Counted from the stretch's first letter, positions 1-63,594 are shown. The stretch is DNA of 64,000 bases from Antennarius striatus (GCF_040054535.1 NC_090779.1:19826501-19890500), one strand, 5' to 3'. Made by a program: numbers and translations. Notes: generated by a model not told the origin, from the letters alone.

Positions 1-840
1 AGTTTAAGGCATATGTTGTCCAATCATCTTCTTCAACATAAGTCAATGCCCGAAAATCGTGGCTAGACACCATTGGCCAAGAGTAAATAGTCAGCACATC
101 ACTTCCTAAAATGTAACACTTGAAAACTATGAAAAGTCAAAGTTAAACTTTGATAATTTTGTTCAATATCACAAACAGGAACACAAAGAGACTTCAGGAC
201 AACCACATTTTTGAAAGCAACATCATGTCTGTCCGTTTCAGTCTGTATCGCTATAAAATTACTATTTTGAATTGACTATGTCCACATGATATATAGAATT
301 CAAGCTGTCTGCATTGCCGTTCCTATGAATGCGTGGCTAGAATACGTTTAATAAATGCGTATAAATGAGCTCAGAAGCATGTGTGGATGCTTATGCACTA
401 CTGACCTTTGTCCACTAGATGTCTCTGTTCAGTAAGTGGGATGAAAATGTAAAGGATGACGCAGTGTCCTTTTTTAGAGTACGTACATTTTGATGAAAAT
501 GTAAACAATATTAATTGTGTCATATTGGAACAAACGATCGTAATGATGGAGTAATACTGTATGGTTAGTACAGAATAATATACGTGTTCAATTTGAATGT
601 GTGAGTGTTATGCCTGTCTGGCATGCCCTATGGGTGTGTATGAAATTGTATGAGATAAATCTGGATTTATCAGACTAAACGTTATCATGGGTGTGTAAGG
701 GACTGATTGTGCAAGTTTTTGTTTTGTTTTTAATTTTATGGTAAGCGAAAAAGAAGCTCCTACTCACCAGGATTTACAGAATAAACAACTGTGGATTATT
801 TGTAATACATTCAATGGGTGACAGCAGCTCATCTGTGGAT
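1..840. other. Intergenic, no gene seen
   Basis: AT-rich sequence with short, stop-broken frames on both strands. No splice-flanked reading frame, RNA gene or recognisable repeat was found. It precedes the nt5dc3 promoter and may hold distal regulatory DNA or the end of an unseen neighbour. Confidence 0.6.
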
Positions 841-879
841 AAGTAGGAATCGACTTAACTCGCAACCCACGAGCCCGTC

Positions 880-1007
880 GCTCACTGATTGGCTGAGTCT
901 TCACAGAACGCGGAAGTGACGCAATCACTGTCCGTCCAGGGTTACTCTGATGTATTTACAGAGGAGCCCGTAAGACGAGAGCCAGCCTACGAGCGGACTG
1001 CCACTGA
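880..1007 (+). promoter_or_regulatory. Candidate TATA-less promoter and 5'UTR of nt5dc3
   Basis: An inverted CCAAT box (ATTGG at 888-892, within CTGATTGGCTG) is followed by a composite GCGGAAGTGACGCAAT at about 910-925. That contains an ETS core (GGAAGT) next to a CRE/ATF-like half site (TGACGCAA). No TATA box is visible. This arrangement is typical of housekeeping and nuclear-encoded mitochondrial genes and lies about 100 bp before the first coding exon. The transcription start is inferred, not seen. Confidence 0.55.
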
Positions 1008-1019
1008 ATGAGTAGAGTC

Positions 1020-7492
<6,473 letters not shown>

Positions 7493-7572
7493 AGAGAGAG
7501 AAGACTCCAAAGGTGAAAACGAGGGTTGAATGACTTTTTCTGCTGACACGGCATTGTTTCGTGCGCACGCAT

Positions 7573-7638
7573 TTGTGTGTGTGTGTGTGTGTGTGTGTTG
7601 TGTGTGCGCGTATGTGTGTGCGTGTGCACGCGCGTGTG
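7573..7638. repeat. (TG)n microsatellite, imperfect
   Basis: A run of TG units interrupted by TTG, GCGCG and CACG, directly read in the proximal 3'UTR of nt5dc3. The alternating purine-pyrimidine CG/TG stretch could adopt Z-DNA. Confidence 0.9.
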
Positions 7639-7679
7639 ATTGTGAGACATGGGCGGGATGGTGCGGTTACCCAGACTGA

Positions 7680-7693
7680 ACAGTAGGGGGCAG
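7680..7693 (+). promoter_or_regulatory. CTCF-like site, forward orientation
   Basis: The 14-mer ACAGTAGGGGGCAG matches the CTCF core consensus CCASYAGRKGGCRS at 13 of 14 positions; only the first base differs. It lies in the predicted 3'UTR of nt5dc3. Occupancy cannot be judged from sequence. Confidence 0.4.
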
Positions 7694-8494
7694 TCGCGTA
7701 CCAACCATGATGGACCTCTGCAGTATGAATTTCAATCGCTGTATATTTTTGCTGTTTGTATCATCTGCACTGCAACCATCTGTAACTACAAAAGCAAACT
7801 AATGCAATGGAAATACTCGGATGTAAGTTTTACTGTACAAACTTTGTTGCCTTAATATCTTGCTCACATCACTGCAATCTAAAATCACCTGCAGTCATTT
7901 ACAGAACCTAAGTATTTCAAATTTTGCCACTCCTTCATCCTAAAATACGCATTTGTGATATTGACCACATTTCCGACATCCTTCTATTTCACCGCCTTTA
8001 TCCTGTTGCACAACAAAAATGCAGACTGCACGTGTCATTTTAAGTTTGGAAATTTTGTCCCTTGTCAGGAAAAAAAAGACCATGATCGCTATATATTTAG
8101 CGTGAGTGTTGCTGTTTGATCCCTGAAAGAAGCAGCAGGTTTGGTAGATTTGACACTTGTTTAGAAAAGGTGTGAAATGTTCTCAGATGTGGTGGGATGA
8201 GATGTTGAATGTATTATATTTGATAAGGAGCTGGAAATGTTGAGTTTTTAAGGCATTAATATGATCAAAAAGGGAATTCTTAAACACCGGGGACTTCATA
8301 TTTTGTGATTTAAAAATATATGTAATATGTGTATTTTTGTCAACTATTTATTAAAATTGACCTGGTTTAATGATCTTTGCAAGTGTTTAATTTAGAAGAT
8401 GGATGGATGGAATGATGTTTCATCTTGAGAGAACACTTTCATCATCAAGTCCTCACAGGATCAAAATCACATTATGAGGATTCATGGTATAAAC

Positions 8495-8500
8495 AATAAA
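8495..8500 (+). terminator. Polyadenylation signal candidate for nt5dc3
   Basis: Canonical AATAAA, the first strong hexamer after the nt5dc3 stop codon and just before the opsin gene. Confidence 0.45.
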
Positions 8501-8608
8501 AGGACAATACATTTCAAAATTTGAAAATTAATTTTAAAAATTAATTCATCCCTTTCTTAATATCCCTCAACTTTCCAATTACCATTATAGCGGTGGGTTT
8601 ATTGGCGC

Positions 8609-8614
8609 TAATCC
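8609..8614 (+). promoter_or_regulatory. CRX/OTX-type site upstream of the opsin
   Basis: TAATCC, the preferred site of CRX/OTX5/OTX2 homeodomain factors, about 175 bp before the opsin ATG. Such sites drive pineal and photoreceptor genes. A nearby E-box (CAGGTG, about 8662-8667) adds to the picture. Short motifs occur by chance, so this is suggestive only. Confidence 0.35.
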
Positions 8615-8788
8615 TTCCAAATCGTGTTACGAACCAATTTCCTATATTGCATCTGGGCAGGCAGGTGCACAATCTCAGATCTTGGAACCGAACGGTTTAA
8701 CCAGATGAAATAATGAGATCATTGAAGCTGCTGCGCTGAGCAGACTGTCTCCTTTCTATCACCAAAAGCTGGACTTCATTTCAGCACC

Positions 8789-10479
8789 ATGGACAGCAAC
8801 AACACACTGTGGAGCTCTGACCCCCATTCTCCACCCACCCACGCCGAGGTGGTGACTGCAGCACCCACTGTCTTCCCTCGTGTGGGCTACAGTATACTTT
8901 CTGTCCTTATGTTCATCAACACAGTGTTGACAGTTTTTAACAATGGTCTCGTCATAACCGTGATCCTGAGGAATCCCTCTCTCCTCCAGCCAATGAACGC
9001 TTTTATCCTCAGCCTTGCAGTTTCTGACCTCATGATCGGACTGTGCGGCTCCTTGGTGGTCACCATCACCAACTATCAAGGCTCTTTCTTCATTGGCCAC
9101 ACCGCTTGCATGTTTCAAGGATTTGCAGTCAACTATTTTGGTAAGTAAGAGTTGCATATTGACTTTTTTTTTTCTGAGCTAGTAAAGTCAACCTATTAAT
9201 CCCTGTTACATGTATTGTAGAAGCTTTCTGAAAATGTCTCTCTATTGTAACTGCTCTCACTAATGCCCTGCTTTTCTTTCACTAATGCCCTCCTTCTTTT
9301 CTTGAGAAGAATTCTTGAAGTCCATTGTAATTTCATGATTAAAAGGAGTCGCACTTGCTTTTTTCAGAGCTTCAGTGTTTTCAGTAGAAGGAGTCCGCTC
9401 AAAGAAAACAGAGTTATGAACAACCACAACAGGCAATATGAATGTCCAGTAAAAGATAGCAAATAGATGCTGAAGTGAGATTGTTCTAATGAGTTTCTCT
9501 CTCCTAGGTCTGGTGTCTCTCTGCACTCTGACCCTGTTAGCCTATGAGCGGTACAACACGGTGTGCAAACTGGGACCCGCTCTAAAATTGAGCATGCAAA
9601 GAAGTGCAATGGGGTTAATATCTGTTTGGACGTTTTGTTTGTTTTGGGCTGTGACTCCATTATTTGGGTGGAGCTCCTACGGGCCTGAGGGCGTCCAGAC
9701 CTCTTGCTCTCTGGCTTGGGAGGAGAGGTCATGGAGCAACTACAGTTATCTCATCCTCTACACAATCCTCTGCTTCATTTTCCCAGTGGCAGTCATCATC
9801 TACTGCTACTCCAAAGTGCTCACATTCATGAACAAGGTGGGACACGCAATGATTTTTGCATCTTCATTAGGCTTTTATATTATTAAACCAAATATAAGAT
9901 GCATCTCAAAAAATGATTTAACTTCAACACATTTTGGATTTCCTCTCTGACATTTAGCTGAACAGGAGTGTGGAGCTTCAGGGTGGGACTTCCAGCCAGA
10001 AGGAGAACGACCATGCCATCAACATGGTTCTGGCCATGATAATAGCTTTTTTTATTTGCTGGCTGCCCTACACAGCATTATCAGTGGTGGTCATCATCAA
10101 TCCAGAGATCTACATCCCTCCACTGGTTGCAACCATGCCTATGTACTTTGCCAAGACCAGTCCTGTATATAACCCCATCATCTACTTCCTTTCCAACATG
10201 CAGGTGAGCAGCTAAGTCTTTAATCTGCTGTTCAAATTGAGACATAACTCCTGAGTGTTTCCAAAAGTAGGACAGCAGAAGAAAACTCATTTATATTTCC
10301 TGATTGCGTTTGTGTGTTATTATGCCCCTCAGTTCCGTAACGCTGCTCTGGAGGTGCTCTCGTGCGGCCGCTACATTCCCACGAGTGTCGGTATCAGCAC
10401 ACACTCCCTGAACAGGAAGAGCTGGTTGACCACTGTGAGCCGGCATGTGAACACGCACAGCAAGGTGTTGCCGCAGTGA
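8789..10479 (+). CDS. parietopsin: Non-visual ciliary opsin, probably parietopsin, complete
   Basis: Exons 8789-9140, 9508-9836, 9958-10203 and 10333-10479 join in phase to 357 aa, a usual opsin length. It is a seven-helix light-sensing GPCR. An N-glycosylation sequon is at Asn4. Asp80 is the helix 2 Asp (bovine D83). Cys107-Cys184 is the conserved disulfide pair. The DRY-type motif is Glu131-Arg-Tyr. Trp262 lies in CWLPY. Retinal would be bound by Lys293 in FAKTSPVYNP (bovine K296), which overlaps NPIIY. Gln110 replaces the vertebrate counterion Glu113, while Glu178 keeps the ancestral Glu181. This pair is the reported parietopsin state. Introns match visual-opsin introns 1, 3 and 4, and visual intron 2 is absent. 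TMT/encephalopsin-type opsins are the main alternative, but their helix 3 sequence is less similar. Expression in the pineal complex is inferred from the family. Confidence 0.85.
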
Positions 10480-10561
10480 CTTTCTCGTGCAAAAAACAAG
10501 ATGCTGCCACGGTTTCATCGAGTATGCTGACCTGCATATCTACACATCTGTGCTCTAGCCC

Positions 10562-10567
10562 AATAAA
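10562..10567 (+). terminator. Polyadenylation signal candidate for the opsin (proximal)
   Basis: AATAAA 83 bp after the opsin stop codon. A second AATAAA lies at 10855-10860, so two alternative 3' ends are possible. Confidence 0.45.
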
Positions 10568-10854
10568 ATGGCAAAAATGCCAAGAGACTGATAGCTGACA
10601 TTTAGAGGGTGAAGAACATCAGTGGAAACTGACACACATAATGAGGATCCAATCCAATGCCACCCAAAAGTGCTCGTTTTGCTTATTTCTTCATAAGCTT
10701 CTGTAAGAAATGAGCTGATTCATCTCCTTTTGAGATGCATTTGCTATCTCATTGAACTGCATTACATTGTAAGGTTTCCCTGTAGTTATTGTCCATTCCA
10801 TCTACAAGAACAATAAGAATAATTTGGTTTTATTTGTGTATTTTTGTTTAGATC

Positions 10855-10860
10855 AATAAA
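10855..10860 (+). terminator. Polyadenylation signal candidate for the opsin (distal)
   Basis: AATAAA followed within 50 bp by a T/GT-rich stretch (GTGTTTCTGTGCGTGCTCTTT), which is the better formed of the two opsin 3' ends. Confidence 0.45.
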
Positions 10861-12450
10861 CCTTTACCTTTTTCATACCAGTGTTTCTGTGCGTGCTCTT
10901 TATGGGACAAATATAGCTTCCATTCATGAATTTTTAGTTGTATGAATTTTTTGGCACGATATATATATATAGTGGGTTAAATGCAGCTGGAGTGCAGGGA
11001 GGGAGAGAGAGGGGGGGGGGGGGGACTTGGACCTGATATTTCCTGAAATCTAAATGCTTAACATTTTCACAGACACAATCGATAACGTCAGGTTCTTACA
11101 CTGTAGAGACTCTGAAATTATTTTCTGAAACCATTTTATATTACAAGACTATTTTCTATCATACTGTACCGACCACAATAGCATAATTATGGGTGGAATT
11201 GGGGTGCAAGCCTTCTGCATAGGTCACCTGGTGCGTTTAAGGACAGCGTTTATAATGCAGTTCATCTAGAGACCCATAGAAACAAAATTTAGTCCTGGAT
11301 GAAGTAGAATTAATCCAACATGGAAGAGGAACTACACCACAAGCTAAGACTTAATGGTGCAGGTAGTATTTGATTAGATACATAATATATGCATATTTAA
11401 TGTTCAATATTTGATGATTTGATATAAGAGGAACCTTTATTAATTTATTTAATGTAATTTGAAAAAAAGGAAAAATGATTGGATTTTGTTTGTGAATCTG
11501 CAACACAATTTGAGAAGCTGATAAAAACAGATGAGTCAAGAGGTTTTTATGTTGCACATGCCAGTTTACTTAAATGGCTCAGATTGTTTAGGACGCTTGA
11601 TGCAAATGTTTATAGGAATCTAATTCAAAAATTGGGGGGAAAAAACAGTTATTTGCTTATCGTGTTGTCTCAGTTGATGGAATACTAAAATCCTCAGAGA
11701 ACAGCATTTGTCTTGTATTTCTTGTCCTTTCCAGAAGTTTTTTTCTCCATGATTTTGCGAGGCAATTGATGAGTCTAATACACAGGATGGTCAGGGGTAA
11801 AATGTATTGTGATGATCTAATCCCAGATTTAGTATAGTCCATAAGCTTTTACGTTTGAAGCAAAGAACATTTCACACTTTATCTCCAAACAGGATTACAT
11901 GATGTCATGTCATAATCCAGCAGCATGGTTCTTGTTATTTCCTGAGCCAATTCAAGAACTCCTAAATCATCCATCTGGCGTGTTTGATGCAAAGATTTTA
12001 CCCTTTGGGAAGTGCTACATTATATACGTATAAGGCCGTATACTTCTCACATATGCCTGCATGTGAGATCTCAGAGCGCTGAAATAATTATAATCGTGAG
12101 ATTTTAGTCCCTGGCTCACTTTTGAAAGAAAAATGGAGACAATAGTGACGTAACCTCTTTTCAATTAACAACCGTGGGTTTTTTCCCCCTAGTTGTCTAT
12201 GCTGTTAATACCCAGCACAGTTTTTAATGAATGTGAACAGAAAGGATTCCCAGGTGGCCCGCTGCTGTCGTGGAGTGATAATGAAAAGGGCGGGTACTTT
12301 GGTGTAATTTATCCCAGCACAGGTTCACCCCATCGCAAGACTCATACAGTGGAGAATCAGTGGAGGAGAAGTGAAGGGGGCTTCATTGCACACTTGGTCA
12401 GCGTCGAAAAATGAAGATATGGCTCTGATGGTGACTCTTTGAACCTGGAG
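10861..12450. other. Intergenic between the opsin and the orphan GPCR
   Basis: No coding exon was recognised. It contains an (AT)n tract (about 10961-10971), a poly-G run (about 11012-11024) beside GA-rich sequence, and AT-rich DNA. The last few hundred bases should hold the promoter and 5'UTR of the GPCR, but no convincing TATA or Initiator element was picked out. An upstream non-coding exon cannot be excluded. Confidence 0.55.
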
Positions 12451-14262
12451 ATGAGAGGCGAACTTGCACTTCTAAAGGACTCTGAGAACAACACTGATAG
12501 GGAGAGATACATTGACATCACCTTTATGGTGGCAAATGGATTGATTCTGTTGATAACTTCTGTTGTGGGAATTGCAGCAAATATTTTTGTTATTCTGGCA
12601 GTTTATCACCAAAAATCACTGCAAACCTCCATTAACGCCCTGGTGGTGAATCTCGCCGTTATAGACGCTCTGAGATGTGTGATCGACTGCCCCGTTCTCC
12701 TGACCATCGTCATGACCGTGTATCAACGAGGACATGTGGACGGGCTGATCTGCGACTCACAAGTGGCCTCTTTCTCTTTCTGCTGCTGCATCCAGCTACT
12801 GACGCTGTCCTGTATAAGTGCGGAGAGGCACCAGGCAATTGCACAACCCTTCAAGACCACTCAGCGTCGACGAAGGATTACGGTCTTGATTCCTCTCACA
12901 TGGACATTGGCATTTGTGGTGGCTGGTTTTTGTCTGGTGTTTCTGAAGAACTCGCCCGTTCACGTGAAATGCAAAGGATTGCAGATGGAAACATTCTCCT
13001 ATGACACTTTTGGTATTCACATGCTGTTTCCACTTTGGGTGGCATGTTTTGTTATTATCATTGGATTCTATACAAGCATATTTGCTCTTGTGAAATCACA
13101 CAATCGCAAAATATTTGACAAAGGCACTTTTCATCCTTCAAAAGCAGACAAAGCAGAGGATAAGCAGGAGATTGGAGAAACCACAGCTGTGGAAAATGGA
13201 CATAAAAAACCAGAGCAAAATCAGACCTTGAGTAAAAGTGCTGCTCAGGTGGAATTAGTGACAAAAGCCGAACCAAATTCAACCAAGAAAGATTCTACAG
13301 CTGCTCTACTTCACTCAACAGAAGCCGTGGAATGTTTTTCTGTCGTTTCAAGGAGTAGCACAGAATCAAAAACTGTATTGAAGATAACCAACTTAGAAAC
13401 AGACCAGCCTTGCCCTCCTGCATTGCAGATGGCAGTGCAGGGGAAGGAGAAACCTTTTGAGACAGAGCAGCCCGGTCCCAGTGTCAGGACAGTTGAAGCA
13501 AATCCATCAAATGGAGACACTGTTCCAAAAGCTAAGTGCTCGACCACAAAGGTGCAGGTATCCAGCGATTTTGCCACAGAGAAGCTTTACATAGAGGGAG
13601 CAAAAATCAACAAAGCACCATCTGAAAAGAAAGAAAGCCCACCGCGTGTTTGCACATCTTCGCAATTAGAAAAGCCAGAAACCACTTCTGTTTTCCTGAT
13701 TGAACCAAAGCGAGCACAGAAAAACGACGGAGGAGGCTCGCTGCCTGTTGCTGCAGTCGATCCAGGTTCCTCATTACATCCAGTTTCAAACAATATTCCT
13801 GAGACAGAAGGTACTAAAATGAATGTGGAGGTGGAAGGAGCTGTTTGCATGATGCCTTCAAAAGCGAGGAAAGAAAGAGCAAGCAAGAAGAAAGAGAGTA
13901 AAATGGCTAAGCGTGCAGGATACATAATCTTAACATTCCTCTTATTCTGGTTGCCGCTGATCACAACCATTCTGGTGAATTTTGTCGTTCACAAAAACAA
14001 GATGCCACAGGTAAGATGTTGTGGAGGTAAGGATGTAACTTTACTCACAATTTGTGTGTTCTAAGGTGATAAGGTGTCCTATCCAATGTATTTAATTTTT
14101 CAGATACCAATCATCCAGGACATGGAGATTCTGTCAGTCTCTCTTGCCTGCATCACATCTCTAAGCAACCCAATAATATACGCCGCAGTGAACCCTCAGT
14201 TTTTTACAGAGTTTTGTAAGTTTAAAAAAAGGGTACAAACCATATTCAATAAGAAATTATGA
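12451..14262 (+). CDS. Orphan rhodopsin-class GPCR with very long third intracellular loop
   Basis: Exon 1 is 12451-14010 and exon 2 is 14104-14262, split by a 93 bp intron (gtaaga...ttttcag) between helices 6 and 7. The protein is 572 aa. ATG 12451 is the first in-frame ATG after an upstream stop at 12412. A sequon lies at Asn13. Helix 1 has AANIFV, helix 2 LAVID (Asp72), and Cys101-Cys174 is the likely disulfide. Helix 3 ends in Glu125-Arg-His instead of DRY. Helix 6 has FWLP (Trp500, Pro502) and helix 7 SNPIIY (Asn542). Residues ~216-485 form a charged, Lys/Glu/Ser-rich loop of about 270 residues, probably disordered and rich in phosphorylation sites. The C-tail is only about 20 residues and basic. 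All class A landmarks are present, so it looks functional. I do not recognise the subfamily; an aminergic-like or GPR-type orphan is possible. It converges on kcnd2. Confidence 0.88.
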
Positions 14263-14778
14263 CACATCTACTTCTTGCCACCTTTGAGCTGAACTGAGGG
14301 CCATATCCAAAATTTACCATCCAACTAAAATTAAGAAATTGGTGTAATTTGCAGGGTCATCGCTCAGTGTTCGAGCAAACTTAAGCCTTAAGTGTGAATA
14401 TTTATTTGATTATAGGATGGCTGTCATTTTATATGTCGCTGTATTGTTGTATTAGAGTATATGTTAGCTGACATCAATGCTGACAGAAGTGCCGCACGCT
14501 GTGAGAGGCAGCCTGGACAGATGCAATCAACTCAGCGGGAGGACGCCGCCGACATTCTGCCGAGCAATCACCGAGGCCTGCTCGTCTCCCCCGGGACCCT
14601 GCAGTCAGGACCCACCACCGGGCGGCTCATGTCCTCACATGTCCTCCAGCAGGACCTAATTATCAGCTCATTCCGTTATTAGTTATGCAATTTCAGCCAT
14701 AAAGGAAAAAAGTTATGAAACCCATGTAAATGTGGTCTAGGTTAAAAAAAAGAAAAAGAAAAAAAGAAGACATGGGTC

Positions 14779-14784
14779 ATTAAA
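14779..14784 (+). terminator. Polyadenylation signal candidate for the orphan GPCR
   Basis: ATTAAA about 520 bp after the GPCR stop codon, the clearest + strand hexamer in the segment. Confidence 0.3.
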
Positions 14785-15697
14785 TGGATGTTACAGTAGA
14801 GCTACAGTATTTATTCTATCCACTGCACCAAAATGCACAATGTGTGAATATTCGTAGCTTTTCCTTAACTCTTATATACTTATGTAGTTCATGACAAGAT
14901 TTGTATTTCATTAAAAGCAAAAGTGTTGCAGAATTTACATCATAACATACCAGTCTCATTTTATTTCCTTCCATCAGTCTCAATTTTACTGACAAACCTC
15001 CAACAAGAAGCAAAGACGTACTTTTTAATAAAACAGAATTCTGCAATGACAGCATGCAAATCCTTAATTCAACCAGGTAACAGACAGAAATAGTTTCCCA
15101 ACAACTGTCAACTTAAAATGCAGTTGATAAAGATCTGAGATATTTACAATATGAAAAATGTACAAAATGGCCTTTAAACACAGTGAAATCTACCAAGTCT
15201 CGCGTATGGATATATAATTTTAAGAGGAACTCAATGGACTCGATTTTCTGCACTCTTTCGAAAGGGTTTCCTGCTCAATACAATGTAAACATTAGGGATA
15301 GTATTAGGTAAGTGTTCAGGAGAACATTCACTTACATGTCTACCATGTGACCTAACTAATATGTACCCTGTTCTCGATATCAATTCATTAATGATGATGG
15401 ATTCCACATAGATCCAGATCGTGATCAAATATGTAAGTTAACACAAAGTCTGTCATTTCAACTTTCACTTGCACATTTCACAAACATGTCAGAATGCGTA
15501 GTCTATTTTACTCATCAAGCGATGACACCAACCAGCTAATGAGTTGGTTCATGAATGTTCATAACAGCTATCCATTCCAGCAGATGCATGTTTTCTGAAT
15601 TTACAAGAGTGAGGAGAATATTTGGAACCAGTAAATTGAGGAGTTTCAAAACCGGGCGGTGAGCGAAGGGAATGTTTCTAATGTGTAAGCAGACGGA

Positions 15698-15703
15698 TTT
15701 ATT
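15698..15703 (-). terminator. Polyadenylation signal candidate for kcnd2
   Basis: TTTATT on the + strand reads AATAAA on the - strand, about 430 bp after the kcnd2 stop. A further one lies at 14810-14815, which would give a 1.3 kb 3'UTR. Kv4 transcripts often have long 3'UTRs, so the distal site is plausible too. Confidence 0.35.
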
Positions 15704-16131
15704 ATTCACAAAGATGATCCGTTGATGAATGTGTGTGCTTTATCTTCAGAGGCCTTCAAGAGTGACCTTTAAACATCTGCCTTTTCTCCTTTTAATCATT
15801 TGACAACAAATACGACTACATTACATTTTCAAAAATAAACTTTTTTCTCAGTATTTTTAGGCAACAACGATAACCACGCAATCCCAACTTTTCCTCGCTC
15901 TGCTGTGCTTAATGGAGCAAGTTCTGCTGGTTTACTTTTCTTTCCGAGGCAGCCGTCCATTCATAATTTAATACCATGCAGAGTTTGACATCAGATGAAA
16001 TCACTACTTCAAAAAAACCCCCAAACTTCTGTTAATCTGATAATCCCTCTAGATTATGGCAGGTTGATGCTCGGTGGTCCCTCTCCTCAGCATCTGGTGC
16101 TTGCAGTTAGCTGATCAGATAGGCATGACAT

Positions 16132-48792
<32,661 letters not shown>

Positions 48793-49800
48793 GCTGACCT
48801 GTAGTGTTTAATACAACCCTGCTCCGGCTATCACAGTGCTACGGCTCACAGATGAATTGCATCTGCAGGAAGAACAGCAGATAAAGACACTGACGGTTAG
48901 AGGATGCAGCGTGATAAGAAGACACACACAAACCCATTTACTTCTACTGATACTGCGCATTGCACTGTTGAGTATCGCGCTCCAAGCCCTCTTCCTCGTT
49001 GTAATTGTTCATTTATGGGAACCCACTTTGCGGCAAAAATATGAATTGGTTTTTTAAAAAAAAAAAAACCCCGTCAGCCGTCCATAAAGCATGCATCATC
49101 TATGAAAATGTGAGGAACGGAAAATACCACCCACCTTAGGTAAGACCGCTCTTTAAACTGCATCCACGGGTGAGTTTAATAAAAAAAATAAAAATAAAAC
49201 AATTTAAAAAAAAACCCCAACCTATCTTCGGAAGAGAATACTTGCGATTCCGCCACCCATTTATCTGTCACTGCGACCAGACGTGAAAAGAAAAGCGGTA
49301 GAATAACGTCGTATCAACAAGTTAAACAATTCAAGAGGCAGTTTTCTCAGCACAGGTTGGTCATTCGTCCGAGCGCGATGTTTCACCCTTTTCTCCCTTC
49401 TCGCAGGAGCTCAATTGCATGCGTTTTTTTTCTTCCCCCCCCCTCCCGTTGCAGCTACTCCTCAATAAACTCCTGTTCCTCCCGTCGACTGCAAGACCAC
49501 CCTCCCCCCTCCTCACAACCGAGCCCCGACTGTGGAGAGAGGAGGGGAAATTAAATGCAGGGAGAGAAGGAGGGAGAGAGAGGGAGAGAGAGGGAGAGAG
49601 AGGGAGGAGTGGTCCTATCTGCACCCAGAAATTCCTCTGCTGCTTCACTCCGGGAGGCTGTTCAATGCGTAATGACAGTCGCCATCTCCAAATCCTCAAG
49701 TTGACGCTCGCCTGTTCCTCAAGCCGCACACGGTGTGTGTGTGTGTGTGTGTACCCCTCGTTGCTTTCTTTTTGTCGTTTAAAAAAAATAGATAAATTTT
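48793..49800 (-). promoter_or_regulatory. kcnd2: Predicted 5'UTR and promoter region of kcnd2
   Basis: The kilobase upstream of the kcnd2 ATG has no competing gene. It contains a purine/pyrimidine-asymmetric stretch (CT-rich in transcript sense, 49440-49620) including a decamer array. No TATA box was fixed with confidence. The position follows from gene structure; KCND2 genes usually carry a long 5'UTR in the first coding exon. The start site is unknown. Confidence 0.35.
49560..49606. repeat. GA-rich repeat with 10 bp unit
   Basis: Three to four copies of GGGAGAGAGA-type decamers between GGGAGAGAAGG and GGGAGGAG. On the kcnd2 sense strand it is a pyrimidine tract in the likely promoter or 5'UTR, a composition able to form triplex DNA or bind GAGA-type factors. 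Confidence 0.85.
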
Positions 49801-63203
<13,403 letters not shown>

Positions 63204-63594
63204 GTTTGTCCATCAGTGTGGGTGTTCTAATCTATATACTCCTTTTGACTAATGCACATGGCAGTGATGCATTATTTTACACTTCTTCATACAACTGGGT
63301 GCATGTTTCAGTCTCACAAACAGCCCAGCGGTTGGTTGGTACATTCAAAACAGAGACAGTGTCATCAGAAAACTTCAGTAAATCTACAGTAAAAAGAGAA
63401 AGCAAAATAAATATTAAAATACTGTGGAAGCAAAGATTACAGATTGATATTGTCTAATAAACTGTAAAAAAAAAAAAGAACAAGTTTTACAAATAATGCA
63501 AATTAATTTAATTTCAGGCAACTGTCATTGATAGATGTTCATTAAACAGTGGAATAATATATCTCTATATATTTTATACACTTTATATAGAGGT

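Larger units (their letters stand above)
7493..8500 (+). other. nt5dc3: 3'UTR of nt5dc3 (predicted)
   Basis: Non-coding sequence after the TAG at 7490-7492, with a GT-rich microsatellite near its start. The first clear AATAAA downstream is at 8495-8500 (AAACAATAAAAGG), so the transcript probably runs about 1 kb past the stop. The next gene starts at 8789, leaving under 300 bp between the genes. The 3' end is inferred from the signal alone. Confidence 0.5.
14263..16131. other. Convergent intergenic segment holding both 3'UTRs
   Basis: No coding sequence was recognised. The GPCR (+) ends at 14262 and kcnd2 (-) at 16132. A + strand ATTAAA lies at 14779-14784. On the - strand, AATAAA signals are read at 15703-15698 and 14815-14810. 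The two transcripts may therefore end within tens of bases of each other near 14.8 kb. Confidence 0.5.

Noticed and set aside
1008..1019. Earlier in-frame ATG for nt5dc3 (Met-Ser-Arg-Val)
   Set aside because: It has T at -3 and A at +4, a weak context, whereas ATG 1020 has G at -3 and G at +4. It remains possible.
8819..8832. Sequence like the pineal promoter element TGACCCCAATCT
   Set aside because: It is an inexact match and lies inside the opsin coding exon, so a promoter role is unlikely.
12439..12450. Upstream extension of the GPCR frame (TTG-led, Asn-Leu-Glu)
   Set aside because: The frame is open back to 12415 but has no ATG before 12451. Non-ATG starts are rare in vertebrates, so ATG 12451 is used.
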